DNA of 64,000 nt from Tubiluchus corallicola (taxonomy: Eukaryota; Priapulida; Priapulimorpha; Priapulimorphida; Tubiluchidae), in contig JAQGDQ010000219.1 of the NCBI GenBank assembly GCA_030141605.1, forward strand, positions 248,001-312,000, in the 5' to 3' direction. Shown here piece after piece: positions 14,101 through 27,000 of the stretch. The notes under the pieces were generated by a model. It searched no databases and was not told where the DNA came from. It saw nothing but the letters and a program-made list of their open reading frames with translations. The stretch's first letter is position 1; each line of letters begins with the position of its first letter. The translations under genes and the position numbers were made by a program.

Positions 14101-17100
14101 TTTATTTGTGGTAGCAATAAGTTTAATGTTTTGTTGTTTTTTAAGTTATGTCTGTGAAAAGCTCTTGCGTGTTAAAAAATTAAATGCCAATGTCTGCCAA
14201 TCATCAACTGAAAAAACAGCTACGTTCAGTGACGTATAAGGCACTCAATATATGAAACAAAACAATAAAGTAATCAAAAAATTTAAATCATGGTTTTCGC
14301 TACAGAAAGTAAAGCACCGATAAAGATTTGTTACCAAGAAAAAAATGGGTCTTAATCCTCTAGATAACCTTAATACTATGGCAACTGGAATTAATGGACG
14401 CACAAAGCTGTTTGGCGCACAGAAACTAATGGCAGAAATTGTTGAGTGCTGGAACCAAGTCACCTTAAAGAAGTAAGAAACTGTGTCAGTTTGGAAGAAA
14501 CTCCTGCGTTTAGTTTTTCTGATATATACACTTGTCGTTAATTCGATGTTTTTCCAACATTTATTCTATTGGTGTTTAAAACATCTGTGTCTTCGGAAAA
14601 AAATATGGAAATGACTTAATTTTTTGTTGTTTATATAAAAACGTCCGTTACATCAGTGTGGAATATATCAATTGATTCCGTTATTTTCTTCTTATATTGT
14701 GATCAAAACTAAGGCAGATTTTTTGCGCCACCTGAAATATTCTTCAGAAATCTGAATGCAACATTTTTTGTTGTAGAACCAATTTTCATTTTTTTCAGAT
14801 AGCAATTTGGGTTTTGTGAAAATATCAAATAGACTTTTAATAGAAAGCGGTTAGACGTGTAAACACGTTTTCGCAGGGGTTCCACACAACTCCAGGACAG
14901 ATCTACCGGGTTCTGATATCCTAGAGTAAGTGGCCCATAATTTTACTGGTCTTTACTCACCTAAAGTCAAGCATGGTACTTCACATGATCGAGTTCAGAT
15001 AACATTTTACATGATTAGACAACAGTTCTCTTAGTCACCCTCCTGCAGTATAGGTCAGTAAAATACAACAGTGAAATAGTATCTTGCCGTTCTTGCTAAT
15101 GAATATCTTTTTAAGCTTTACACTGAGGAACTTCGTGATTTCTTGCCTTTCTCTACTTATGAAAGTGTTAAATATCTAAAACAACTTGTTTAAAATGTTT
15201 AAGATCATCAATTTCGATTTTCAAATACTACACGAAATATTATTGCCATTATTAGACTTACCAAAGATGTCCATCTATAATTAGCAAATACGTGGAAGAA
15301 CCTGAGTGAATCACAAGATTCAGTTTGTCATTAGTTATTCTTACAATGGTCTTATTTACTAAATTATATATTAACTGAATGATTGACAATTTTAAAATCA
15401 AAACATAACAGACGAGCAAACTTGATGCGAAGCTATCAGAAAACGGCATAGCGCAACAGGTGCGTGCAACTCAAAGATGCATGATGAAAACGTGTTTGAC
15501 AGAAAAGCAGCCATGACCTAGGAATTGTTCAGATGGACTAAAAATTTTGACGGACTCTTTTTGTCCTTGATACTTACATTACGTTATCATATATAAAAAT
15601 CAGAAAATAAACTAATTATTTATAGTAAAATTTATACAAACCTCGCATATTTTTTCTAAAGCTGAAACAAAGTAATCATCACAGACAATGGCGAGACCTA
15701 CGAACATGTAGATAACAACGAAAAAATGTAGAATAATAGCTCCATGTGACCTCTGGGTAGGCGTGAAGCCGTCTGGTGGGAATTCAAGATACGCTGTAAG
15801 CAACAAGCAGAATAATAGTTATGTGTTTTCTATAACGTGGTAATATTTTCAGTAATAGTGGTGGAAAATAATCAAAGTACATCGAATGAAAAAGACAAAG
15901 AAAATTAAACATGCAGGAATGACCGAACGACTGAAAAATGAAGAAATAAATGTGTGAGTGTGTAAGTGCGTGAACAGGTGGGTGCTGTATCGATGGATGA
16001 GCGAATGAATCCATAACTGAGTGAGTAAATAAGTGAATAAATGAAGAAAGATGAACTAAGTCTAGCTGAACGCTTGCATGGATGTTAGTGTGACTCGATA
16101 AACGAATAAACAAGTAAAAAGTAAGTGAATACATGTACAAATGAATGAAGAAGTGAACGAATGTATAAATAAATGATTGACTGAATGAAAGAACGATAGA
16201 ATGGGTGAAAGAAGCTATGAATGAATAAATGAATGAATGAATGAATTAATGAATGAACGAACGAACGAATAAACCAATGTACGAATGAACACATTGAATG
16301 AATGAATGAATGAAGGAAGGAAGGAATGAAGCAAGTGAGTGCAAATAGTTCTCACCAGGTTCAGTGCAGTCTTCTTCCTCACGGCCTGTATCGTTAGTGT
16401 CATTTTGCGCTGAAACTAGCGTAACAGTTTCACTGTCACTAATCCAATAAGGGCGCCATCCAGTTACCCCAAAGTCAGATTTAGGCAACTTCCTTGTATC
16501 CTGAGTATGTCCCTCATTTACTTGGCTAACGTCAGTATCGTCATCGCTTTCGACGGAGATTAGTTCATTATTAGCAAGAAATCTCGTAGATTCCACGTGC
16601 GTTTTTGTTGTAGCTTCTTCCAGGAGCTTTCTGGAATCAAACCTTTCATAGTTGTCTTGAACATTTTGAGATGAATGCTCCCAACTGGGAAGGTAACCAA
16701 CTGAAAGGGAAAAAGAATAAAGGTTATAAGAAAAAAATAACAAGACAATCAAAACAGACATGTTTATTTTTCTTTTACATATTGAATAACCATGACAGTG
16801 AATTCGCGATTAACACATCTTGTTTTTGATATGCCCATTACCGACGAAACCGTGTTTTGTACAAAAAATTAATGCGTTAAACCTTTTTGCCGCAGCGTGT
16901 TCACATTAGCAGGTAGTTAAATTCGTAGTGCAAGAGCTGGGAAAAACAGTGAGAGAATAATTGTCATGATCTCTTCTTACACACCCAATTATGAAAGCTA
17001 GAACATTTAACTAGAAAAACAGAACTAACAGACTCTGTGGTGAAACAAGCACTCCTACTTTGGAATTCACAACCCCGTGAAATAAAAAAATGACAGTTTT

Positions 17101-18204
17101 GCGAATGTGTACACGTATTCATTTCAATTGAGAAGCTACATTCACAACACGAAAATTAGAAGCGCTTGTGGCAAATGTTCTTCTTATCAACGCAATTAAA
17201 ATATTTATAATTATGTTAAGTTTCTGCTTTCAAGTTATGTTTTTCATTTCTATTCTACCTGTAGAGTTACAAGACGCGTTTGCTTCCAGGCAGCATGGCT
17301 ATATTTTATAACACTTCGCTGATTACTTACAACAGTGTATGGTGTAATTTTCTGAGTCTTATTATACAAATACTGAGTTGCGTGTCTCTTTGCTTGCTTA
17401 CTTGCTTATCTACCTAGCCACTTACCTACCTACTTATATACCTACTTACATAATATCATGCTTACGTGAATAGACGGGTTCAATACAAAGAATTCTGTTG
17501 AACAATACAGCGGTAAAAATAAAATTATCTGCTTAATCAGACTGGACGTTGCAGTGTATGGCGACAAAATTAATTTTTATCGTCAACCATATCGTTTGTC
17601 GTCACAATTCTTATGACAATCACAACAAACCACGAATTAAGCTTAAAGGCTAAGATCGAAGACTCTTTCACGCAGTGCAGTTGTTTTGTGGAAAAAATAG
17701 GGCCTCGATAAAACATGTAAAATAACCAATCGTGTAGCTTAAATAATTTAAGTCATTGTACATAAAAACTGCGATAAGGGATTTTAAATTTTCAAATAAA
17801 AGCGCCCAGGCGTTTCAACGAGGAGGTTTGCGGTTTTGTTTACCAGGGAGTTACTTCGACAGTATAAAGGTCGTACGTATCACTTTACTGCTTCCTTCGT
17901 ATTCGCGATAATACACTGGCAAACTTAAGCTATTTGTAGCAGATAATTACTCTGTACAGTATTGAATATTAATAATATACAAGTGTCATTGCATTTGTCC
18001 TTGGTATATATAGCGGACAATAAAACTGAATGTTTGGGCAAACTTAACATGATTTTCCTATCCGTATAATAATCTTTAATTCTCACCTTTACTTGCGATT
18101 AGAATGCACCCTGTTATGGCGAATATGGTCACCAAATGAATAGTTCTGGACAATCTTTTCACTCTCCTTACCGCTGCTGAATGTTTGTATGCGTACGCAG
18201 CCAT
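4671..18204 (-). CDS. Na+/Ca2+,K+ exchanger, SLC24A3/A4 type (NCKX)
   Basis: Plasma-membrane antiporter that exports Ca2+ together with K+ in exchange for Na+. I read 17 coding exons: 18087-18204, 16356-16700, 15642-15793, 13816-13900, 13106-13209, 12673-12747, 12405-12484, 9451-9548, 8450-8696, 8180-8276, 7669-7844, 7355-7416, 6811-6980, 6524-6638, 5717-5829, 5036-5101, 4671-4820. They sum to 2253 nt (750 aa plus stop) and every junction phase agrees. The ATG is preceded two codons upstream by an in-frame TAG. Visible parts: N-terminal hydrophobic signal segment (about 20-37); acidic outer loop with NDT sites at N139 and N142; alpha-1 repeat ([15 protein letters not shown]227); TWWPLFRD at about 273; long cytosolic loop (about 320-560); alpha-2 repeat ([14 protein letters not shown]631, then [14 protein letters not shown]); C-terminus [14 protein letters not shown] as in vertebrate NCKX3/4. 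E227 and D631 match the conserved cation-binding acids of the family. The family call is firm; A3 versus A4 orthology is not resolved. Confidence 0.93.
5395..5563. repeat. short GC-rich repeat with imperfect inverted ends
   Basis: A block in the exchanger intron between exons 15 and 16, rich in GGATCGGG and TCAGGATC motifs, starting TAGAGGTGTTCG and ending CGAATACCCCTA, so the ends are an imperfect 12-bp inverted repeat. A similar block lies in a peroxidase intron at 57776-58316. I found no matching target duplication on the two sides. It may be a small non-autonomous DNA element. Confidence 0.35.
7934..8168. repeat. (GA)n microsatellite next to an exchanger exon
   Basis: About 235 bases of almost pure GA with regular AACAGG interruptions. 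It lies in the intron after exchanger exon 10 (8180-8276), so the transcript reads a long CU tract starting 11 bases after the splice donor. The long open frames across it on both strands (Arg-Glu or Leu-Ser runs) are repeat artefacts. Confidence 0.95.
12621..12670. repeat. 25-bp tandem duplication at a splice donor
   Basis: Two adjacent 25-base copies, each AAAAATGAAG followed by (C/G)GATTATAAATGC, differing at three positions. On the minus strand the second copy forms the intron sequence from the third base of the exchanger exon 6 donor (exon 12673-12747). Confidence 0.8.
15945..16333. repeat. degenerate (GAAT)n tetranucleotide array
   Basis: Diverged GAAT/GAAC/AAGT tetramers fill most of the exchanger intron between exons 2 and 3, ending 22 bases from the exon 2 boundary. 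Long minus-strand frames rich in His-Ser-Phe-Ile come from this repeat and are not genes. Confidence 0.85.
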
Positions 18205-19852
18205 GAACTAAGTGTTGTTTGGCTTCACGTTATAAGATTCAAGTAAAAAAAGTTTGGTCGTCGTTTCTGTGCCAAATCTGGCCCTTGTAAGTCGTAGAGT
18301 TCCACGCCTTCTGAAAAAGTCTTGCCTTTTGTTGCAGCACCAAGGACCGATTATCCATACCACGCACACCAAAAACGAGGAATTCATTGATAACTCAGAC
18401 GATTTAGATTACCACATAACTCCAGTAGGTATATTATAAGCCGATGCAATGACGCACGTGAGAAGTGACTTATTTTGATAACTGACAATCGAAAGCACTC
18501 CGTGTTTGCACAGTTCAACGTATTGATAAGAATGCGGGCCAAAGTGTAGTAGAAGTTAAATTCGCGCATTAATGCAAGTGATTAATTGTTGTATTGCCCT
18601 GAATTATGTAGACGGCGTTAATTTGTCAAGCTGCCACGCATGAACTCATTCACTACTGTAACATTTCGCGTTACATAGTATTTTAGTACTATGTACGGGC
18701 AACTTTGTTTTAAGTAATATCACCCTCCCACACCTTTCTTAAACAAGAAGCCTCAGCCAATATACCTCTCGCTTGACAAGTTAAAACACCGGAAGTAACT
18801 ACATGAAAGTCGCTCCCATCGAAGTCAAGCACTGTAATGAACAAGTCACGTATCCGCTTGTAAACGTTAATATGCTACATAAATGTTGTTATAATAGGAA
18901 TTATTCTCATATGAAGTTTCTGAATTTAAAAGCATTTTGTTTGTGTAAATTAAGGCGGTAAGTACAACTGGAATAACCGAATTATTTTCGCAAATGTCAG
19001 TGCAAGATAATTAAATCGGAGAGTATATACTGTTGAGATAGAGAACATTTCTAGTGTAGGTATCAAGCTCGTTCTTTAATTTTGTACAGACAAAATAAGA
19101 CAAACGTGATCAATCTTAAATTTCCTTGGCATTTGACCTTAATTTGATCTATCTAGTAAATCTAAACGTGTAATAATTTCTTTTATGCATTAATAAATTT
19201 GAACCTAAAAGGAAAACGTAGAAATAAATACTCAGTATTTTAATAGTTTTGTAAAGAAACCAAGGAATTTCATCTTAACTAAGCGGAGCCTGCCTCTTTG
19301 AAGTGAGAAATAATATCAACACACACGCACAGGCACACGCCACTAAACGTTGAGCAACAAAAAAATGTTTGGCGAAAACTTACTTGTTATAATTCTGTTG
19401 AAAATTGCTGAAAAGATTTCCAAGGTGCTAGCAAAAATAAATATATAATTTTATCACCGCACGCTTTTGCTAAAAACTCATTTTTATCTTAACTTTAAAT
19501 TATTTTCGTGCACTTGTACACAATCGCATTTTCCTAGTCTTCGTGATTTTCAGGAGTGGAGCTTATTGTGTACTTCCTACCTAGATTGCCGATGAGCTGT
19601 CGTTGCGGTTAGGTGTATTGCAACTGGTTTGCAGTGCATCGAAAATAATTGTAAAACTATTTACTGCAGCGTTAGGTGGCACCACGGGATGTTCGTTTTA
19701 TAATCTTAGATTATTAATCTATGTTCATAGTAGCTTCTTAATTGGCAGTTGTAACTGCAGGTAGACCGGATAAGAAAATGTCCTTCTAAACACTGTGCAG
19801 CTTTTTCAGTTTTAAATTTCAAATAATAGCCTTTAACGGTTATTGCACTGTG

Positions 19853-21077
19853 CTGAATTACCGTACGGTATTTTTTCAGCAGTATGGTACGGTACGATCT
19901 GATTATTGAAATGTAATGCACATCTAAACTATACGGATTCTTTTGAAACAAGAACATTTCAAAAGTCGTTATGTCGTTAATGAGGAAGGTTTAGAGCTTT
20001 GCCGTTCTATGCAAAAGTTTTAATGACGATTCGATAAATTTACTTTTATATTTAAATAACTAAAAAAATTACAGAAAATTAGATATTAGGGTAAAAAATT
20101 ATATACAAGGTAAAAATTATCGTATACGCAGAAGTTATATAATTGAACATGATAAATTACCTGTGACCAGTGTAACACGAAGTTTGACCCATATCGTAAG
20201 TCAGACACATTAACAAAACCACTAACAACGACACTATCATTTTTTTCGTTGATTCTTGACCAGATACTATATGCAGTTTTTCTTTTTGCAGTGAAATAAC
20301 TGCTTTACTTTGCCGACAAAAGAAATTAGGCCTTACTCTGCATGGCCACGACATTTAATGACTGGTGAAGCTGTAAATGTTTTTGCGCGTACAAATATGC
20401 AATCTGGAGGTAAAGTTATCCAACTTAAGAAAAGATTATGTTAGATTGTTACTTGATGTTGAAGTACGTTCTACGTTTGTGTACAAGTGCTGCATATAAC
20501 TTCTAGTATTAATTAGCGTTGTATTACCATCAGTATACATATATATATATATGTATACTATATATATATATATATGCTATACTATACTATATATATGTAT
20601 ACTATATATATATATATGCTATACTATACTATATATATGTATACTATATATACTTATATATAGACAGATAGATAGATACAGATTCGTTATGTAAGGCACT
20701 TCAAATCTGAATTAATATTAAAAGTTTGTCACTAATGAACACATAATTTAAAAGTACCATTAAAATTAGTTGATAGGCCTAACTATTCGTGTCTAAAACA
20801 AAATTATTAACTGAGTAAAAAGAAGCTCAAAATATACTTATATCTCCTATTTATAACTTTTGTAACCTAAAATAAATAGCATGAAGTACAGCAGTTTTAT
20901 TTTTACAATATACATAAATTCATAATAAAAATTATTAAATTAATCGCTTTTAAAATTAATTTTTATGACACTCCTACAGCAGCTCCTACATTAACTTGGC
21001 ACGGAATTACCGTGCGGTATTTTTTAAAGGTACAAAGTACGGTATTTTTTCGTACCGAACGCTACTGCCAGCCTTGA
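19853..21077. mobile_element. possible non-autonomous element with GGTACG ends
   Basis: The left block reads GAATTACCGTACGGTATTTT then CAGTATGGTACGGTACG; the right block reads GAATTACCGTGCGGTATTTT then TTCGTACCGAACGCTACTG. The outer motifs CAGTAnnnnnnnGGTACG face each other, as in a DNA transposon with short inverted ends about 1.2 kb apart. I found no open frame of transposase type and no matching flanking duplication, so diverged direct repeats remain possible. Confidence 0.3.
20536..20660. repeat. AT-rich tandem repeat
   Basis: About two and a half copies of a roughly 45-bp unit made of TATA runs with TGCTATACTATACTA and ATGTATAC punctuations. It is highly self-complementary and could fold back. 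No coding capacity. Confidence 0.8.
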
Positions 21078-22607
21078 TGATCAATTACCGTTTTTCAGCT
21101 GTTTAATGAGTTTTCTGTTCAATTAAAGTCGTTGGTTGAACCTTTTAAGTTTCTAGCGATACTATATCGATCACACTAGTTAAATAGAACTCGAAGCGTA
21201 AAGGAAGCCATAATGGTGAAGAATTGGAATCTAGCTGCTTACAGTTTTTTCGAGAATAAGATGTATTTAACGGCCTGGTATAAAAATTATACACTTTTCG
21301 TTACTGCAAGGTGAAATCTGCTGCTTGACCACTCTGCAAATCCCAAATTCATTCAAACCGCTCTCTTTCAAAGATTCCCAATGACTTGAAGCTCACCTGC
21401 TTAATGTTTTCGTATCGATCTCTTGGTTACCTGTACGCTCAACTGCGCATGTTCAGATGTAGTACGCAGGTGACAACTCACTATCTGTAACCCAGGAGCT
21501 GTATACCCCGACTCTTTATGTTATGATCCAACATCGTAGATTTGAGATAGATGCACATGCAATTAGCAGGTGGCGCGCGTCTCCTTATTATGGCTTCTGT
21601 ATGTTTTTGTATGTGTCGGTAATGTGAGATTACTGGCTTCGTTACTATAAAGTTTCAGATGCCGGTGATGATAATGATATAGTCAGCTGCAACTTAGCAT
21701 TGTACTGCACACGTAAGTCTATTCCTTTTCACTATTTTCGCGTTTTGTTGCGTATAATCATGCAAATATTGCAGGTACAACACGACCTGTCTTCTTTTTC
21801 TTGTCATTGTTAGTGTTTTACTGTTGTTTTTGTTCATTTTTCATCCATTTAGTATAAGCTTGGACCATGCAGCATTCTGCACAGTAAGGGTAAAGCTTTT
21901 GTAATTTGTAAAAGGTTGGATAAAAACAAATTTTTACACGACGATTAATCCGCTATAGTATTCTAATCTTGGTAATCATTCAAAAATAAAGTCTTATAGT
22001 AATGTAAAGTAATTCATTTACCAATTTCTTTCAAGAAGGTATTTGTTATTTATAAATTTTCAATAACATTTCTGTCGCCTATAGCCCAATTTCGTCATAT
22101 GATTTGTGATTCAGAAATCGTGGCACTTAAGTGGGCATTATTTTTTTGCAGATCTGATTAATAAAACGAAGTTTTGAATTCATCCTATGCACTAAGTAGT
22201 AAAAAGTTTTCATCTACGTTTGTAGGTTCTTTCATAGGAATTTCTTTAGTGAAGTTAAATCAATAAGCAGCTATGATACATGTACTTATAATAATTTGCT
22301 TGCGTGCATCTTCTGCTATCCCATTGTAATGCTCTACTACATTGTTATTTACAGTTTTTGCGTAACTTTCATTATTCATTAATAATGAATACAATTCATT
22401 ATGTGTTCTTCTAAAATATCTGGCCAGGCGTATTTTATTTCGCTCAACGTGTTGGAAGTGTGCACTGGTTAGGAGAGTTACAAAGCTGGGATGTTTATTT
22501 GCTTACCTTCCTTCCACTTCCAAGACTCCACATTAGATGCTGTTATTGTGTTTGGTCAACAGACCAAGGTTTTTAGTGCCTACCACACATGCCACAATTG
22601 TGCCGGC

Positions 22608-22872
22608 TCTAGGTCTTCTGGACATTTGGACAGTGGACATTTGAGCAATCGATACATGGGCAGTGGACATTTGGGCAGTAGGGCATTCGGGCAGTGAGTA
22701 GAGGCAGTTGAAACTTGAGCAGTGGAAAGTTGGGTAGCGGACATTCGGGCAGTGGCACTTGAGCAGGGACACCTAAGCAATGGACATTTGGGCACTAGGA
22801 GATTTGGGCAATGGACACTACGACAGTGGACACTTATTCTGTGGCACTTTGGCACTGGACATTTAGGCAGTG
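22608..22872. repeat. 15-bp minisatellite, GGACATTTGGGCAGT-like
   Basis: Around 18 diverged copies of a unit close to GGACATTTGGGCAGT. Open frames here on both strands are repeat-derived. A short stretch in the opposite orientation (AAATGCCCACTGCCC) lies at about 24054-24068, beyond the neighbouring GGTA array and LINE relic. Confidence 0.85.
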
Positions 22873-22874
22873 AC

Positions 22875-23294
22875 AGTAGGTAGATAGGTAGGTATTTATA
22901 GGTAGGTAGGTAGGTAGGTAGGTAGGTAGATAGGTAGGTAGGTAGGTAGGTAGGTAGGTAGGTAGATAGGTAGGTAGGTAGGTAGGTAGGTAGGTAGGTA
23001 GGTATGTAGGTAGGTAGGTAGGTAAGTAGGTAGGTAGTTAGGTAGGTGGGTAGGTAAGTAGGTAGGTAGGTAGGTAGGTAGATAGGAAGGTAGGTGGTAA
23101 TTAGGTAGGTAGGTAGGTAGGTAGGTAGTTAGGTAGGTAGTTAGGTAGGTAGGTAGGAGATAGGTAGGTAGGTAGGTAGGTAGGTAGGTAGGTAGGTAGG
23201 TAGGGGGGGTAGGTAGGTAGGTAGGTAGGTGGGTGGTTGGGTGGTTGATTGGGTGGGTTTATGGATGGATGTGGATGGATGGGTAGATAGGTAC
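22875..23294. repeat. (GGTA)n tetranucleotide array
   Basis: Long run of GGTA/TAGG with scattered GATA, GGTT and GGGT variants, drifting to GGAT and GGGT near the right edge. It resumes at 23876-23930 on the other side of a LINE relic. Confidence 0.95.
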
Positions 23295-23875
23295 ATGGGT
23301 ATTGATGATGATGATGATAATAAGTCTTTATTTAGCCTCTTTTCGCAGGCAAAAATTTCTGTACAAACATTATACAAGTTTACATAGGTAGTATGAATTT
23401 TACAATATTACATGTTACGCATTCTGTAATTGGCTTTTGTAATGGTGCGTATAACATTATTTACAGTGATGTTAAACAAGGAGCATTAAAATAAGTGCTA
23501 AAATCAAGGTTATTAATGAAGCGAGTTACCTGTCTATTAACACAAAAATGCAGATAAATTAATACACTAGATTATAAAATTCCCAATTCAACATTTAAGT
23601 CCACAAAGACTTACAACCAATGATCTCAAAAACTATACAAATTTAAGCCCTATTTTACTCAAATGTAGCAGCAGGATTTTAAAATAAAAGGGTCATTTAC
23701 GAAATAAATTAATGCTGATATTAAATTTACATTTTTGGTGCAATACACAAGATTTAAGTTCTCATTTCCCAGTTTATTTAGTAGTACATATTGCCTGTTT
23801 GCGTCAACTCGTGGACATCGGTATATCAAATGTTCTGGATCTGGGCTTCCATACGGCATTCACAAAGCTCAAACG
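23295..23875 (-). mobile_element. 5'-truncated LINE relic inside the GGTA array
   Basis: The minus-strand frame at 23659-23859 contains GSPDPEHLIYRCPRVDANRQ, the EHL...CPR...R pattern typical of the C-terminal tail of non-LTR retrotransposon polyproteins. Toward 23295 the minus strand ends AATAAAGACTTATTATC followed by ATC repeats, a normal LINE 3' end. Tetranucleotide array flanks both sides. The reverse transcriptase is absent, so only the 3' end was inserted or has survived. Confidence 0.7.
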
Positions 23876-24099
23876 CAGGCAGGTAGGTAGGCAGGCAAGC
23901 AGGCAGGTAGGTATAGGTAGGTAGGTGAGCAGATAGTTAAGCAAGGAGTTTGAACTGATAGTGTCCCCTGCAAAAATATTTTAGCAGTTGTGTTGCTTAA
24001 AGTGCCCTTAGACCAGGAATCACTGCTCAAGTTCACACCATCCCCACTATTCAAATGCCCACTGCCCAAACGACCGCGATAAGAATGAGCCATCGTTGT

Positions 24100-27000
24100 T
24101 TTCAGCGGCGTACAGTCTATGATTGTTCCTGCAATAGGCTATTTACATACTAGCTTCGCCACTCTAAACTACAAGTGACTTTTGTTCTACAAAAAAATCC
24201 ATGGTTGTTTACGTATTATAATTTAACACTATCATTTGTCGTCATCCATTAAACGCCGATGTTTTTTTGGGGGGGGGGGATTTTAACGTGTTAAACTGCA
24301 GTTATTATTTTCGGTTTGTAATCCCTTGGCTGCCATCTGACAACATTTAACAGAAAACTCTTAATGAATCTTCTACACGATTCACCAACAATATTTGTAG
24401 CAACGAGAATGGTGAAAGTGGCACCGAACAGCAGTGATGACAACAAGAAAATGGCTTCTAAATAGCAACAATACCTGTCTTCCGTTTGCCAGTGCGTGCT
24501 TGCAGCAGTGTAGCAGGTTCCTTCCAAAGCCTGATGATTAATTCTTGTTGCACGCTTTGCTGTTGATAGCAAGTTAATCCTATTAGTTAGTAAATGAATT
24601 TAATCATCGAATCAATCGAATATCAAATCTAATTAGTTCTGCAGTATATGCCAAATGTCCTGCGAAATCGCGTTCTTGACTCCATTCAACTCCGTTGTTC
24701 AAATATGTATGTGTTTATGAGATCGAACTAAGCTTTTTCATTTTGTATGAATGTAAGTACACGCAAATATGTATATGAATTGACAAGTTTAGTATTAATC
24801 AAATTTACTAAGCGTTTCTGGTTTCATTGATTGGACGATATATCATTTTACTTCAACGCTGAAAATTCAGTTTGAAATTTCATTTTCAATTTTGGCGATG
24901 GTTCGCCTGTTTTCTATAATAGGAACAAAAACACCACAAGAGCACTCTTAAGTAGCCTTTAAGTAGTATCCGGATGCGTATGCGGATGCTTCCTATTACG
25001 GAACAGCGTGCGGAATAGCCTGCAGAAAAAATCAATAGGAACAGCTGCAGAGAAAGAATAACACAGGCTGCATAAACGGTAACGGGTGCATTGAAAACAA
25101 TATAAACCGATTTTATCTATTCTGCACCCCCAAAACGCATCCGCATCATGATGCTACATAAACGCCACTTTAACATGGTTTAGAAACAAGATCATTTGCA
25201 AGTGGATTTTAGAAAACAGCTCGACAATATTAAATTGATAAATGCTGAAGAATTTTATTGCTATAACTATTACTATATCTTGTGAACAAAGATTTCAGGA
25301 ATCGCCTTACGTATCTATAACATCACACTTAACGTTATTAGTCACCATCGCACTACCACTATACCATCCTCTATAACAAGACTGAACAGGAGACTATAAC
25401 TAGGAGGAATTGAATGACAATTAAAACTGACTGATAATCCATGGTCCTTGGCCCTTTAACTGAGGTCATTGTTCACCATACCATTTTTAAGGTCCTTCGT
25501 CCAGGTGTCTAATCTATTAATTTCGTGACTGTAGCCTTCTTCACTTGTGAGTTAACATGAATTAAAACTGGATGACCTAATTTTCACATTTTGGCTCCTG
25601 TCTTGAGCCGCTAAGCAATCCCAGCTTTTTAAATGGCCAAGTACACATCTACTTCACATATTGCATAAATACTTGTAAAAAGATCGATCAAAACCCTAGG
25701 AGGAATTGAACGGCAGTCGAAAGACTGACCAATGTCCTGCGTCCTTGGACCTTTGACCCAGGTCACACTTCACCATACTACTTTCAAACCCCATATCCAG
25801 GCATTTGCAAGGCCCTTATCCTACACACACTGCGACTCTAGCTTTCTGCGTTTGCGAGTTAACATGAATTGAAAAGCAGAAAACTGGATACCTAACATAA
25901 TGAAATGAAATGACGATGAAGTAATTTTGAGAAATGAATTGATGATGAAAAAATTTTGGGACGCCCAGTTTTTTATTACTGTTTTGCATATCCTTTAAAA
26001 AGTGTATCGCTTAATTGTTTACTACAATACAACGCAAATAAAATAGATCAGTAAGAAGACAGTCGAGCGTTTTGGCGGGTAAGTAATTTTGCCAGATCGC
26101 CTCACTTGCAGCGCAAAGTGGAGATTACTTCAACTTCCAGATTTTTTAGTGTAGGAGAAACGCATCCACTTTTCGAGCGAACAGCCGTGATTCAATGCTG
26201 AGCAAGGCATTTCTTTTTTAATGCTTCTAATTCTTTAGCATAGGTGATACATCGTAGTTTATGTGCAGACACGGGCATGCGCAGTGAACACATCGGAAAT
26301 TCTATCGCTTGGAAAATTAGGAGGTAAAGCCGAAACCAAGTGGCTCTATGAACTGCGGGGTCCTCAGTTAAAAAAAATCAGCAGGTTCTCCTAGAGTCGC
26401 GACGCTAGCGCTCGCGGATGTCATGCGGAAGCTTCAAGTAATGCAGCATAAGATCTGTTTTTTATTTATTACTGAATTATGCATCTAAATTGTATTATCA
26501 TTAACTATCTCACTCATTAGAAACGGACGAACATTTTACACAATCCATTCAATTTCTCTGCAAAATAAGTTTTGAAAAATCTTGAAAATACAATTTTCAA
26601 TTTATTGAAGAGAGCTGATTGACGAAAAGCAAGTTCACGATTTTAACCCGTAGTTCGTGCAGTAGTATTTCCAAGAAAAGTTTATTGAATTCTTGCAACT
26701 CAAGGCGTGCGTTAGCTATAAGACGTATCGAACGAAATTCGTTTTGCGAAAAGAAAGGCACGTGTATTGCGATATTGACTTTTTTCATAAATTATGTAGA
26801 ATATTGTTATTGTGCAATACTTATACAGACGTATGACATTTTAATGCCTGGTACAGCTTGTGGTAAGTATATGTACATTTGTAGTGCTTCGCGATCTGAT
26901 GTGAATAGAACGTTTGTATAGCTTAATCAGATAAAGTTGTCGCCGAAGCTTGTCCATTACAGCAAGTGGAAAGCCTATTACAACAGACTAAAGACTATTG

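Larger units (their letters stand above)
18205..22480. other. intergenic region with AT minisatellite
   Basis: Upstream side of the exchanger gene. No coding region that I can support. It contains a palindromic AT-rich tandem repeat (20536-20660) and two related ACGGTATTTTTT blocks near 19853 and 21004. The exchanger promoter should lie just right of 18204, but I see no clear TATA box. Confidence 0.6.

Noticed and set aside
15784-16403. Minus-strand frames rich in HSFIHSF peptides
   Set aside because: Produced by the degenerate GAAT tetranucleotide repeat; only the part from 16356 rightwards is real coding sequence (exchanger exon 2).
22861-23294. Regular spacing resembling a CRISPR array
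   Set aside because: It is a continuous tetranucleotide repeat without unique spacers, in an animal genome.
24291-24572. 93-codon minus-strand frame with a hydrophobic stretch (YLEAIFLLSSLLFGATFTI)
   Set aside because: No family recognised, no neighbours or splice structure, and a frame of this length is expected by chance in 64 kb. It could be checked for transcription.
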